Of a stretch of 64,000 nt of DNA, positions 1 to 7,104 are shown piece after piece; positions within the stretch are counted from its first letter, which is position 1, and each line of letters starts with the position of its first letter. The translations under genes were made by a program, and so were the position numbers. Source of the DNA: Dyadobacter frigoris (GTDB lineage: Bacteria > Bacteroidota > Bacteroidia > Cytophagales > Spirosomataceae); the NCBI RefSeq assembly GCF_005280585.1, contig NZ_SZVO01000001.1:496001-560000 (forward strand). Direction: 5' to 3'. The notes beneath the pieces were generated by a model. It was not told the DNA's origin. It was given only the letters and a program-made list of their open reading frames with translations, and made no database searches.

Positions 1-2
1 TA

Positions 3-380
3 TTCGCGATTAATATTCCTTTACGAATGAATTTAAAAAACTCTACAGTTGGAAGTGAATTCATAAATGCAAATATAAGTCTGTCTAAAATCTATGGAAG
101 AACAAGAATATACCAAAGTGAATTTGTAAAACCCAGGACGTCGTTCTGGGGATGGGGCGGTTTCCTAGGACTGGGAGGAACAAAAAATTCAATTGATAAA
201 GAAGAAGTAGGAATAAATTACGGATTCAATATTATTGGATCTATCTACAAAATAAATTTACTCGTTGCAATTGGATTTGAAAGTGGTTTATCAAAATATG
301 GAAAGACTAGCCCATTTTTAGGATTCGGTTTTGGCTTTGATTTAGTATCAGTGAGTTCGTTAGGATTTAGTGAAAAATAA
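3..380 (+). CDS. Partial CDS of unknown function, 5' end beyond window
   Basis: The reading frame is open from base 3, with no stop before the in-frame ATG at 27, so the gene most likely begins left of the window. About 125 residues are visible. They are rich in Gly and aromatics (a WGWGG-type stretch, then alternating short hydrophobic strands), which suggests beta structure such as an outer-membrane or secreted protein. I do not recognise a family. It is convergent with the gene at 556-1524, and a long inverted repeat lies between the two stops. By position it belongs to the mobile element. Confidence 0.55.
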   Translation, partial: FAINIPLRMNLKNSTVGSEFINANISLSKIYGRTRIYQSEFVKPRTSFWGWGGFLGLGGTKNSIDKEEVGINYGFNIIGSIYKINLLVAIGFESGLSKYGKTSPFLGFGFGFDLVSVSSLGFSEK

Positions 381-498
381 AATCTAGTCCTTTAAGCGCT
401 GAGTTGCACATTGTCGGAATTGAGTGCCCCACTGAGATGTCACCCGATAACTGCGAAAATATTCGCGTCAAGACTATTAATGACCCACTTGAGATATT

Positions 499-547
499 GG
501 GTTAGCCTGCAGTTATCGGAAGATTTACGATAACTGCCGACTAACCC
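499..547. terminator. Long imperfect inverted repeat between convergent genes
   Basis: A GGGTTAG arm pairs with CTAACCC. Inside it, a CAGTTATCG arm pairs with CGATAACTG, and a loop of about 9 bases closes the structure. A further CGATAACTG copy lies near 440 and a small GCGAA/TTCGC hairpin near 447-461. Its place between the stops at 380 and 556 fits a bidirectional terminator. The lack of a T-run and the extra half-site leave room for a recombination or protein-binding site. Confidence 0.45.
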
Positions 548-555
548 AAACGATC

Positions 556-1524
556 CTATTCTTGTCGGTTATCATAACATAGACTGATAAGAAATAATGC
601 TTCAGTAAGCTTTATTGAATAAACGAAAATCGAAAGAGAGTCAATCCAGGCACCCCATTCCTGTGCTGGATGCTTGCTTAACGCGAAGCCATTAATTTCT
701 ATCAGCTCTTTCTTCCATTCTTTAAGAGACCTGAAATTAAAAAAGTCGATAAGAACTTTCTTTGGATCTTCAATCTCTTCCTTGCTAAGCATGGAAGGTG
801 TTGTCTCCAAATTCCGGTGAACCGTCTTTACTTCATTAAAAGTATCGCTAACTTCAGAAGTATCGCTAACTTCAAACATAAAATTTTCATCGTTAATCAG
901 ATATGCAGCATTTATCAAAGACTCCAATTTTTCAAGTACATATAAAACATCACTCGGGCTACCTTTTTGGTAAAAATGGTCGTTCGAAGTGGTTTGTAAC
1001 ACCTCATAAAGGTAAGTTCTAAAGCTGGTGAGAGAATAGGCATCGAAGAAATTAGCAATAACTGATATCGGATCGTTGATTTTTTCACGGTACCAGATTG
1101 AATGCTTTCTCAAATTTTTCTGCTTCTTCTTAAAAGTTCCTTTGTTAAAGTTTATGTTTTCAGCTTTGTAATTCAACCTATGAGTCAATTTAGCTTCCGT
1201 TATCTCCAAATTATTATCATTTTCAATGATTGTCTCAGACGACATGCCTTCAACCATCTTTGCTGACTCTCTTTGTAATAGATACACAGCTTCAATAAGA
1301 GGCATTAGATTCTCAAAAAAATATAGCTGTTCCCCCGGTGAAGCATCTATATGCTGATTTTCCGTTGAAACGGAATTACTCAGCATTTGCCAAAGTATAA
1401 ACCTACAGTATACAATGCTATGCGTACCGCAATATTGTTTAATGAATTCCGCTGGATCATTAATTTCTTCCGGTGCCAACCAAACGGGCAGAAAGTTCTT
1501 CGTATTTTCTGAAATGAATCTCAT
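556..1524 (-). CDS. Hypothetical protein with three related ~70-residue modules
   Basis: 322 residues, no known family recognised. Three modules can be aligned by eye at about residues 15-85, 144-213 and 245-313. Each opens with an acidic/Asn-Asp-Pro motif (EEINDP, EKINDP, EEIEDP), then a hydrophobic helix, then a Ser-Leu...Arg/Lys...Leu-x-Glu stretch, and closes with Leu-Ile-x-Ala-x-Tyr-Leu-Ile-like helices. The linkers are polar and variable; one holds a short tandem EVSDT repeat near 219-228. No signal peptide or membrane segment is seen. It lies in the mobile element next to the XRE regulator, which is read divergently. The function is unknown; helical repeat scaffolding or protein binding is possible. 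Confidence 0.75.
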   Translation of the reverse strand: MRFISENTKNFLPVWLAPEEINDPAEFIKQYCGTHSIVYCRFILWQMLSNSVSTENQHIDASPGEQLYFFENLMPLIEAVYLLQRESAKMVEGMSSETIIENDNNLEITEAKLTHRLNYKAENINFNKGTFKKKQKNLRKHSIWYREKINDPISVIANFFDAYSLTSFRTYLYEVLQTTSNDHFYQKGSPSDVLYVLEKLESLINAAYLINDENFMFEVSDTSEVSDTFNEVKTVHRNLETTPSMLSKEEIEDPKKVLIDFFNFRSLKEWKKELIEINGFALSKHPAQEWGAWIDSLSIFVYSIKLTEALFLISLCYDNRQE

Positions 1525-1573
1525 AACTCAGCAATTTATGATAAAACATTTCGGAAGTTCGCGTAGGAAAGAA

Positions 1574-1641
1574 TTCTAAAAAATTCTAACATTGGGTATT
1601 TTAGCTAGAATCTACTATTTTAGAACTTTGATATTTTAGAA
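1574..1641 (+). promoter_or_regulatory. Array of TTCTAAAA/TTTTAGAA half-sites before XRE gene
   Basis: TTCTAAAA at 1574-1581, TTCTAA at 1584-1589, TTTTAGCTAGAA at 1599-1610, and TTTTAGAA at 1618-1625 and 1634-1641 (16 bp apart). The array sits between the divergent genes starting at 1524 and 1661. Such spaced inverted half-sites are typical operators, and autoregulation by the XRE protein is the simplest reading. This is inference from position and pattern. Confidence 0.45.
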
Positions 1642-1660
1642 TCTGCAATACATTTACGCC

Positions 1661-2104
1661 ATGACATCAACTCCTGAAATTAAGAAAATTGTACATCAAG
1701 GACGGAACATTAAACGATTTCGCGAAATGCTTGGTATTAAGCAGGAAGGTCTTGCGTATGAGCTAGGTGAAGATTGGACTCAAAAAAGAGTGTCAGTATT
1801 GGAGCAAAAGGAAATTGTAGAACAGGATATTCTAGAACAAGTTGCTAAAATTCTAAAGGTTCCGGCCGAAGCTATTAGGAATTTTGATGAAGATGCTGCG
1901 CTAAACGTGATATCCAACACGTTTAATAGTCATGATTCTTCAACCTTAAACGCAATTAACTTCCATCCAACCTTTAATCCTATTGACAAATTAATTGAAA
2001 GTCATGAGGAAAATAAACAACTCTACGAACGCTTATTGAAATCAGAGCAGGAAAAAAATCAATTGCTATTGAAAATCCTGGAAGGACATTCTAGCCAAAA
2101 GTAA
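1661..2104 (+). CDS. XRE-family helix-turn-helix regulator
   Basis: 147 residues. The N-terminal ~70 residues match an HTH_3 (XRE/Cro) fold: a GRNIKRFREMLGIKQE-type helix, then a recognition region around the WTQKRVSVLEQ segment, and an AKILKVP helix typical of this family. The rest, from about residue 75, is polar with a C-terminal coiled-coil-like stretch (EENKQLYERLLKSEQEKN), probably for dimerisation. It is a single-gene unit read divergently from the three-module protein, with repeated TTTTAGAA sites upstream. Likely a regulator of the mobile element's genes; the target is not shown. Confidence 0.85.
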   Translation: MTSTPEIKKIVHQGRNIKRFREMLGIKQEGLAYELGEDWTQKRVSVLEQKEIVEQDILEQVAKILKVPAEAIRNFDEDAALNVISNTFNSHDSSTLNAINFHPTFNPIDKLIESHEENKQLYERLLKSEQEKNQLLLKILEGHSSQK

Positions 2105-2209
2105 ACTTTTGCAGCCAAACACAAACTTTCACAAACTAATGCCGCCAAATTCATCCATTTAAGTCATTAAAAGGAATTTTTCAGCAGCATCAGTCGTTCT
2201 TGATCCAAA

Positions 2210-2794
2210 CTACTCCTTTCTGAGCTTTTTAAGGATATTCTGAGCATTTTTAGTCTCTTGTTGTTTTTGTTTCAAAAGCTTCTCTGCATCTTTCAAAACA
2301 AGCTCCCGCGCTTCTAATTTCTGCGTTTCTGCTTCAGTGGACTCCGGATCTCGAAAATAGGTACTATCAGCCCAGGCAGCTGCCGTAGGGTAAACCTGCC
2401 GAATCATACGGTATTTCAAATCACTTTGCTGCAAACGATTATTTTCCCGGAAGGCGCTGACTGCAATTCCAATGCAAACCGTGGAAACAATTAAAAGGAT
2501 TGCAGCCGAGATGATAAATCCTTTTGACTTCAAATCAAAATGATGGAAGTTTTCAACTTTCGTTTCCTTAGGAATAAACTGTATGTTTTTCTGAATCGCT
2601 GTAAGCGTGCCCAGCAAAACATTAGCCGTTGGTAATTTCAATACATGACTTTTAATTTCTGTAATCATGTCATTGTTTGTAGTATCGGGCATCTGATCTG
2701 ACCTCTGGATCAATCCTTCGATGGCTGATGTTTTCTTAATTAGTACCGAAAGTATTTCCTCGATTCCCTCTAATTGTTCTTCTATCTTTTTCAT
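2210..2794 (-). CDS. Small membrane protein linked to the mobilization genes
   Basis: 194 residues, with one clear membrane segment at about residues 93-113 (IISAAILLIVSTVCIGIAVS). The N-terminal half is helical and probably cytoplasmic. The C-terminal half is a charged coiled coil rich in Glu, Lys and Gln (about residues 150-194). The start overlaps the relaxase stop by 4 bases, so the two are translationally coupled. Similar small membrane or coiled-coil proteins often follow relaxase genes in Bacteroidota mobilizable elements; a role in relaxosome anchoring is only inferred from this linkage. Confidence 0.7.
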   Translation of the reverse strand: MKKIEEQLEGIEEILSVLIKKTSAIEGLIQRSDQMPDTTNNDMITEIKSHVLKLPTANVLLGTLTAIQKNIQFIPKETKVENFHHFDLKSKGFIISAAILLIVSTVCIGIAVSAFRENNRLQQSDLKYRMIRQVYPTAAAWADSTYFRDPESTEAETQKLEARELVLKDAEKLLKQKQQETKNAQNILKKLRKE

Positions 2795-3726
2795 AAACTA
2801 TGTCCTTTACGTTTTTGACGTTTCTTTTTCCTAAGCTCGTATGGTGTTTGCTCCTGAGAAATCTGCTCCGGTTTTAAAAGATCATTGAGCAAACTATCAC
2901 TGAATATTGGCGGTCGTGAATGCATAAACAGAGAGGGCGAAGCCTTTCCGGCAGAATATTCTCCCAAAGTAGGCTGTGAGCGCTGATTTCTTAGTTGATT
3001 TTGATTCTGCCGGATCTTTTCATCGAGTTTGGCAAAACTAAGCCTCCGATCTATTTCTGATCCTTTCATTTTAATATCGCCTTTGCTAAAACTAATTCCC
3101 TGGATCTGCTGGCTGCCTGATTTATATTTAAATACGATCCCTATGTCTCGCTCTTTAAGTAATGCAGCCAGCTCATTCCAGTTTTTTGCTTTCTGGCTTG
3201 CCTTCGTAATGGCATCATACAACTCGTATTTAACTTTATCAGCGCCGGTTAACCGGTGGCGATTGACCAGTGATTTATCCTTTCCCAGATAGTAGCCGTG
3301 TTTAAGCGTCATCTCTTTGCAGACCTTTTGATTCCGGACTTTCTGTAGCCGGTCTGAGATCGTTTTACCGTTGTTATCTACACGGTTATAAATGATATGC
3401 AGGTGCGGATGATTTCGATCCTTATGCTCCACAATCAGATACTGCGTTTCATTGATTTTCATTTTCTGCATGTATTCCTGCGCCCTCTGTATCATGATTT
3501 CGGGCGAGAGTTTTTCCGTGTCGTTCTTACTCCAGCTTAAAGCAACATGGCCGACTGCACGACTAAGCTCCGGGTTTATTTTCCGCTGCATATTAAAATC
3601 ATCGATCGCGGATTGAACGCTTCCACCTCTGACGCCTTCCGCGTGCAGGAGCCTGGCCTCAGGCTTTTCCATGACGTACCGCACCACACCCGCAAAGCTC
3701 CTTCCGATGGTGAGTTTACCGATCAT
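2791..3726 (-). CDS. Relaxase/mobilization nuclease (MobB/MOBP-like)
   Basis: 311 residues, pfam03432-type relaxase. The N-terminus has the usual GKLTIGRSFAGVVRYV start, then a GHVALSW motif (His60) and the three-histidine metal motif HKDRNHPHLH at residues 101-110. The nuclease domain ends near residue 150. The rest is basic and polar, ending in a Lys/Arg-rich tail. It would nick one strand at oriT and lead it into the recipient. It overlaps mobC (11 bases) upstream and the membrane protein gene downstream (4 bases). The tyrosine nucleophile typical of MOBP relaxases cannot be assigned from sequence alone. Confidence 0.9.
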   Translation of the reverse strand: MIGKLTIGRSFAGVVRYVMEKPEARLLHAEGVRGGSVQSAIDDFNMQRKINPELSRAVGHVALSWSKNDTEKLSPEIMIQRAQEYMQKMKINETQYLIVEHKDRNHPHLHIIYNRVDNNGKTISDRLQKVRNQKVCKEMTLKHGYYLGKDKSLVNRHRLTGADKVKYELYDAITKASQKAKNWNELAALLKERDIGIVFKYKSGSQQIQGISFSKGDIKMKGSEIDRRLSFAKLDEKIRQNQNQLRNQRSQPTLGEYSAGKASPSLFMHSRPPIFSDSLLNDLLKPEQISQEQTPYELRKKKRQKRKGHSL

Positions 3727-4117
3727 CGCTTCTCAAATCTTTGAGTACTCCATCAATTTCAAAAAGTAGCTCCCGGCACTTTTTTTGAACGGTGATCAAG
3801 CCATCCTTATGCGCAAGGCGCGTAAGCTGGTTGAGGTTATTGGCAAGTCCTGCCAGCATTCTGAGAGAGTCCCCATCCTCTGGTTTTACCCGTGCAATTA
3901 CCTTTGCTTTTTTTGCTGCCTGGCGAAACCATTCGCTTGGACGCATGCCTGCTTCTTTTGATTTTTCCTCGACCAGAAACCGCTCGTTTTCTGTCAGCCT
4001 GACCATCAAATGACTTTCGCGTTTGACCTTCATGAGCGGCCTTCCGCCTTTGGATTTAGGCACTCTTTTTCCCTTTATCTCTGTCATATCTTTCACACTT
4101 TGAGTAATCTGTTTCAA
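3716..4117 (-). CDS. MobC-like relaxosome accessory protein
   Basis: 133 residues. A basic N-terminus is followed by a ribbon-helix-helix-like segment (RLTENERFLVEEKSKEAGMRPSE, about residues 40-62) and the C-terminal MobC signature with a GLANNLNQLTRLAH motif near residue 90. MobC proteins bind oriT and help the relaxase open the strands. The start is 37 bases from a double hairpin (4154-4192) that is a good oriT candidate. Its 3' end overlaps the relaxase start, as in many Bacteroidota mobilization modules. Confidence 0.85.
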   Translation of the reverse strand: MKQITQSVKDMTEIKGKRVPKSKGGRPLMKVKRESHLMVRLTENERFLVEEKSKEAGMRPSEWFRQAAKKAKVIARVKPEDGDSLRMLAGLANNLNQLTRLAHKDGLITVQKKCRELLFEIDGVLKDLRSDDR

Positions 4118-4153
4118 ACCTTTTGCGACCAGCGGGAGTAAAAGGCAAGTTGA

Positions 4154-4192
4154 ATCCTGCGAGAGCAGGATGGGTTTTCGTGAAGCGAAAAC
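4154..4192. other. Two adjacent perfect hairpins, candidate oriT
   Basis: Hairpin 1: ATCCTGC (4154-4160), loop GAGA, GCAGGAT (4165-4171). Hairpin 2: GTTTTCG (4174-4180), 5-base loop, CGAAAAC (4186-4192). Both are perfect 7-bp stems, separated by two bases, between the stop of the primase-like gene and the start of mobC. Inverted repeats just upstream of mobC and the relaxase gene are where oriT usually lies. Hairpin 1 could instead be a terminator for the upstream gene, although no strong T-run follows it. Confidence 0.5.
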
Positions 4193-4215
4193 ACAAACTT
4201 GCTCCCTAAAGACAA

Positions 4216-5145
4216 TTACAGGCCCAGCCCCCGGGCTTTTTTGAAAGTTCGGTCTTGTTTTGACTCCTGCTGTCTTAATTGTCGGTCTAATAAATATTCA
4301 TTGAGATCCTTAAATCTCCGATAAGTATTGGAAGCATTAATGATGTTCAGACCGGCTGCTTCATATTTTTCCAAAGCCTTCCTGCCTGCGTTATCATGAT
4401 CTAAATAGAGAAACACATTTTTGTAATCTTTCAAAATCCCCATACTTCGATCCACGAAACTGACAGAGTTCAAAACCAGAAAATCGCTGCGTATCGGCTC
4501 TTCTTTCCTCAGCGTCAGAAGGGATAAAAAATCCATGAAACCCTCCAATACACAAACCGACCGGTTACCATTTTCGATATGCGTAATATCCTTGGGAGAA
4601 GATGAGCCCTTAAAATATTGGCTTCGTAATTCATATCCCCCAGACCTGTTTTTGAAACCTGCTGCGAAGTATCTTTTGTCTCCGATCCGATAATAAACTT
4701 CCTGGCAGTAATGTCTGGCAATTTCGGACGTAATCCCTCTTGACTTGATGTAATCAGTAATAGCTTGATTGTTTTCCAATGACTGAACATGCGTAATTTT
4801 GATAAGCGAAAAATCTGCATCTTGGGTAACGCTATCCAATATATGTAAAGGTCGTTTTAAAATCGGTTGCTGTTGAAATAAAAAAGAACCTGCTTCAAGC
4901 TTTGATAATAATTCTTTCACATCACATTTAAACAGCTGGCAACCCAGATCAATAATGTCGCCGCCAATGCCGCTTCCATGATCATAAAACAGGTTAAGCT
5001 CTGAATTAACTTTGAAAGAGGCTGTATTTTCCTGGCGTAATGGAGACAGATACCAATGATCATTTCCACGAATGTATTCAGGGTCGACATGATTACTTTT
5101 CAGAAACTCTACAATAGAGATCTCTTTGGCTTGCTGGCAAGTCAT
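4216..5145 (-). CDS. TOPRIM-domain primase-like protein of the mobile element
   Basis: 309 residues. The N-terminus (about 25-80) resembles the CHC2 zinc-finger domain of bacterial primases (YLSPLRQENTASFKV, then FYDHGSGIGGDIIDL), but the zinc cysteines and histidine are absent, as in many mobile-element versions. A TOPRIM domain follows, with the conserved Glu201 (VLEGFMDF) and the DxD pair Asp249/Asp251 (YLDHDNAGR), then a KDLNEYLL motif near 279. It probably makes primers or unwinds DNA during element replication. It stands alone between two noncoding gaps, with repeated TGATGCG sites in front of its start. Confidence 0.85.
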   Translation of the reverse strand: MTCQQAKEISIVEFLKSNHVDPEYIRGNDHWYLSPLRQENTASFKVNSELNLFYDHGSGIGGDIIDLGCQLFKCDVKELLSKLEAGSFLFQQQPILKRPLHILDSVTQDADFSLIKITHVQSLENNQAITDYIKSRGITSEIARHYCQEVYYRIGDKRYFAAGFKNRSGGYELRSQYFKGSSSPKDITHIENGNRSVCVLEGFMDFLSLLTLRKEEPIRSDFLVLNSVSFVDRSMGILKDYKNVFLYLDHDNAGRKALEKYEAAGLNIINASNTYRRFKDLNEYLLDRQLRQQESKQDRTFKKARGLGL

Positions 5146-5181
5146 AATTACAGGAGTTAAAATGTTGAAAAACTGATGATT

Positions 5182-5307
5182 TGATGCGCTAAGCGCTTAT
5201 CTTATTCTATTTCAATAGTTTAGCCCATCATCAAAGTGTCATCAAAAAGCATCGAATTCTGCATCATGGTTTTAGGCTTGATGCGCTGCTGATGCGATTT
5301 TGATGCG
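5182..5307. repeat. TGATGCG iteron-like repeats, three at exact 11-bp period
   Basis: TGATGCG occurs at 5279-5285, 5290-5296 and 5301-5307, each start 11 bp from the last, with a further copy at 5182-5188. TCATCAAA-type sequences (inverse of TTTGATGA) occur around 5228-5250 and 5350-5365. The site lies between the helicase stop and the primase start. Iterons beside replication genes are typical of plasmid and element origins. One helical turn between copies suggests same-face protein binding. Confidence 0.5.
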
Positions 5308-5364
5308 CCATAATTTATTGATTATTAATATATTAAATCTATATCTCATCAATTCATCAAAATA

Positions 5365-6570
5365 TTAGAAGATATCATTGTACTCATTTATCTTCTTTTT
5401 CGACAAGGTATAATATCTGCCTTTCCCCGTTTGCTCAAAGACACTGCCATCTGTCAGAAACTTGTATTGTGGGTAGCTCAAGGAATTTTTGGCCGGAACC
5501 AGTTTCCAAACGTTTTGCAGTATCCGTTTTATCTGAATAAGATCTTTGTACCGGACATGCTTTTTATTTAGCCAGTCTTGGACGTCTGCGGTACAGAACC
5601 GGATCTCTTCCAGATCTTTTTCATCCAAAATGGTCAGAAGGATGTGGGCAATCTCCAGTTCCATTTTATTTCGGTTGTGGTTGAGCAGTTTCTTCAATGC
5701 AGGTGTTGCAAGCTGACCTGCGGTAAACCACATGCGTGTCTGCTGCTGATAGGAGAAGTCCCGGTGTATAAGAAAATGAATGAAGTAGGGAATCTCCGAC
5801 TGAAGCATAGCCAAAAGCTTTTCGTTATCGAATTTAAGTGCAGGAATTTTCCGTACCCAGTAGCGTATTTCACCTGGCTCGGCAATGATAAAATGGTCTT
5901 CGTTATTACTGCACAGAATAAACTTTCCAAAGAACTCAATTTCCTGCCGGTCAAAACCTTTTGCTTCGGCTTTATAGAACCTGACTGTGCTTAAATTCTT
6001 GATCCGTTCAGAATCTTCCTTTCTGTCCAGAAATGTTTCGTCTACACCAATGATTAGCTTTTGGGCCCACTCTATGTTGAAGTTTGAGCGGAAATCCTCA
6101 TTGCTGTTAATGGTCATATTGTCTCCGAAAATAGATTTAACAAAATGCAGGAATGTTGTTTTCCCGGTATTGCGCTCCTCGCTGACCAGACACAGGATGG
6201 GCAGAATCTGCGTAGGCTTTTCTAAAAGCACTTTGAAATAATCATAGCCCATCTCAATCTGCTCTCCGAATATATGGCGAAGAAAGCCGGTTATGGTAGC
6301 CGGATCACCTTCACGGGGCGTATGCTGAAACGGTTGGTAGCGGTTGTAAAATCCAGCAACCTTCTGTTCATATCGCAGATGACTGGGCACAAAGCAAAAT
6401 CCGTCATACAGGCCTACATTATCTTTGAGAAAAGCTTTACCATGATCCAATCTGATACAATGCGCAGACCAGGGAATCAGCGTTGTCATGGTATCTCCGG
6501 AAGAGAGGGGCTTACGTACTTCCTTGAAGTAGCTAGTGCCGATACGTAAATACTTCGTTTCTTTCTTCAT
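5365..6570 (-). CDS. Primase-helicase/SF3-type ATPase (DUF5906-like)
   Basis: 401 residues. A Walker A motif sits at about 131-139 (EERNTGKTT), a Walker B at 172-178 (LIIGVDE), and an SF3-style motif C near 218-226 (FILCSNNEDHF), followed by an arginine in IRYWVRK that could be the arginine finger. This is the arrangement of phage and element primase-helicases. It should unwind DNA at the element's origin. It overlaps the upstream HTH gene by 4 bases (operon), and iteron-like repeats follow its stop. The C-terminal ~150 residues look like a winged-helix or DNA-binding region; this is an estimate. Confidence 0.85.
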   Translation of the reverse strand: MKKETKYLRIGTSYFKEVRKPLSSGDTMTTLIPWSAHCIRLDHGKAFLKDNVGLYDGFCFVPSHLRYEQKVAGFYNRYQPFQHTPREGDPATITGFLRHIFGEQIEMGYDYFKVLLEKPTQILPILCLVSEERNTGKTTFLHFVKSIFGDNMTINSNEDFRSNFNIEWAQKLIIGVDETFLDRKEDSERIKNLSTVRFYKAEAKGFDRQEIEFFGKFILCSNNEDHFIIAEPGEIRYWVRKIPALKFDNEKLLAMLQSEIPYFIHFLIHRDFSYQQQTRMWFTAGQLATPALKKLLNHNRNKMELEIAHILLTILDEKDLEEIRFCTADVQDWLNKKHVRYKDLIQIKRILQNVWKLVPAKNSLSYPQYKFLTDGSVFEQTGKGRYYTLSKKKINEYNDIF

Positions 6571-6890
6571 AGCTTACCTGAGATTTCGTTTTGACCATTA
6601 GCTACCCATTCCAGAAGCTTTTGTCTGGAGAATAGAAGTTTCCCCTCAATTTTGCAGAACGGGATCTTTTTTCTTTTCACCAGCCCATAGATCGAGGTCT
6701 CTTTATACTTAATGAGCTGGGCTGCTTCCTTTGTATCTAAGAGCGTATCGGTATCATCCGGCTTGGGAACCGGTTGCACTTGCAGTGCCTTTCTAATTGA
6801 GGACTCGATCAGCTCATGCAGCTGTTGTCCCGATAACGAAATTAATACAGTCGTGTCCATCATAATCTGTTTGATTTTTGTGATGGGCAA
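6567..6890 (-). CDS. HTH_17/excisionase-like DNA-binding protein
   Basis: 107 residues. The C-terminal half is a MerR-like winged helix of the HTH_17 family: LLDTKEAAQLIKYKETSIYGLVKRKK, then IPFCKIEGKLLFSRQKLLEWV. Such proteins act as recombination directionality factors or activate helicase operons in Bacteroidota elements. The N-terminal 45 residues are less conserved. It is the first gene of a two-gene operon with the helicase. A perfect inverted repeat (6928-6947) sits just upstream of the start and may be its binding site. Confidence 0.85.
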   Translation of the reverse strand: MPITKIKQIMMDTTVLISLSGQQLHELIESSIRKALQVQPVPKPDDTDTLLDTKEAAQLIKYKETSIYGLVKRKKIPFCKIEGKLLFSRQKLLEWVANGQNEISGKL

Positions 6891-6927
6891 AACAAACTAA
6901 GAAAAACTGAAAAAAGGAATATAACGT

Positions 6928-6947
6928 TGACTACGTTCAAGTAGTCA
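6928..6947. promoter_or_regulatory. Perfect 7-bp inverted repeat upstream of HTH/helicase operon
   Basis: TGACTAC (6928-6934), six-base spacer, GTAGTCA (6941-6947). It lies 38 bp before the start of the HTH_17 gene, so an operator is the natural reading. The binding protein is not known; the HTH_17 protein itself is a candidate. Confidence 0.4.
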
Positions 6948-7002
6948 CTTTTGGAATAATAACTCTCCGTAACTTTTTGTCGGCTGAAGAAGAATTTAGT
7001 TG

Positions 7003-7104
7003 TATCTTTGATTAGCCATTACCTTACTAACCACTTCACTTTGATAAGGCGACTTTGTACGATGGCTCAGAACGAAGATGGTTTTGTAAGGTTAATGGTG
7101 TTTA
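7003..7104 (+). ncRNA. Candidate small RNA with long terminal stem
   Basis: A TATCTTTG element at 7003-7010 fits the Bacteroidota -7 consensus TAnnTTTG; a TTTG lies 23 bases upstream. About 8 bases downstream begins CCATTACCTTAC (from 7016), which can pair, with one bulged T, to GTAAGGTTAATGG (7086-7098). Outer ACCA/TGGT pairs lengthen the stem, and a short T-run follows. No reading frame is seen on this strand. The structure could instead terminate the minus-strand DUF4365 gene, whose stop is at 7102. Expression has not been shown. Confidence 0.25.

Noticed and set aside
5578..5994. Plus-strand 138-codon frame
   Set aside because: Antisense to the helicase gene with intact Walker motifs.
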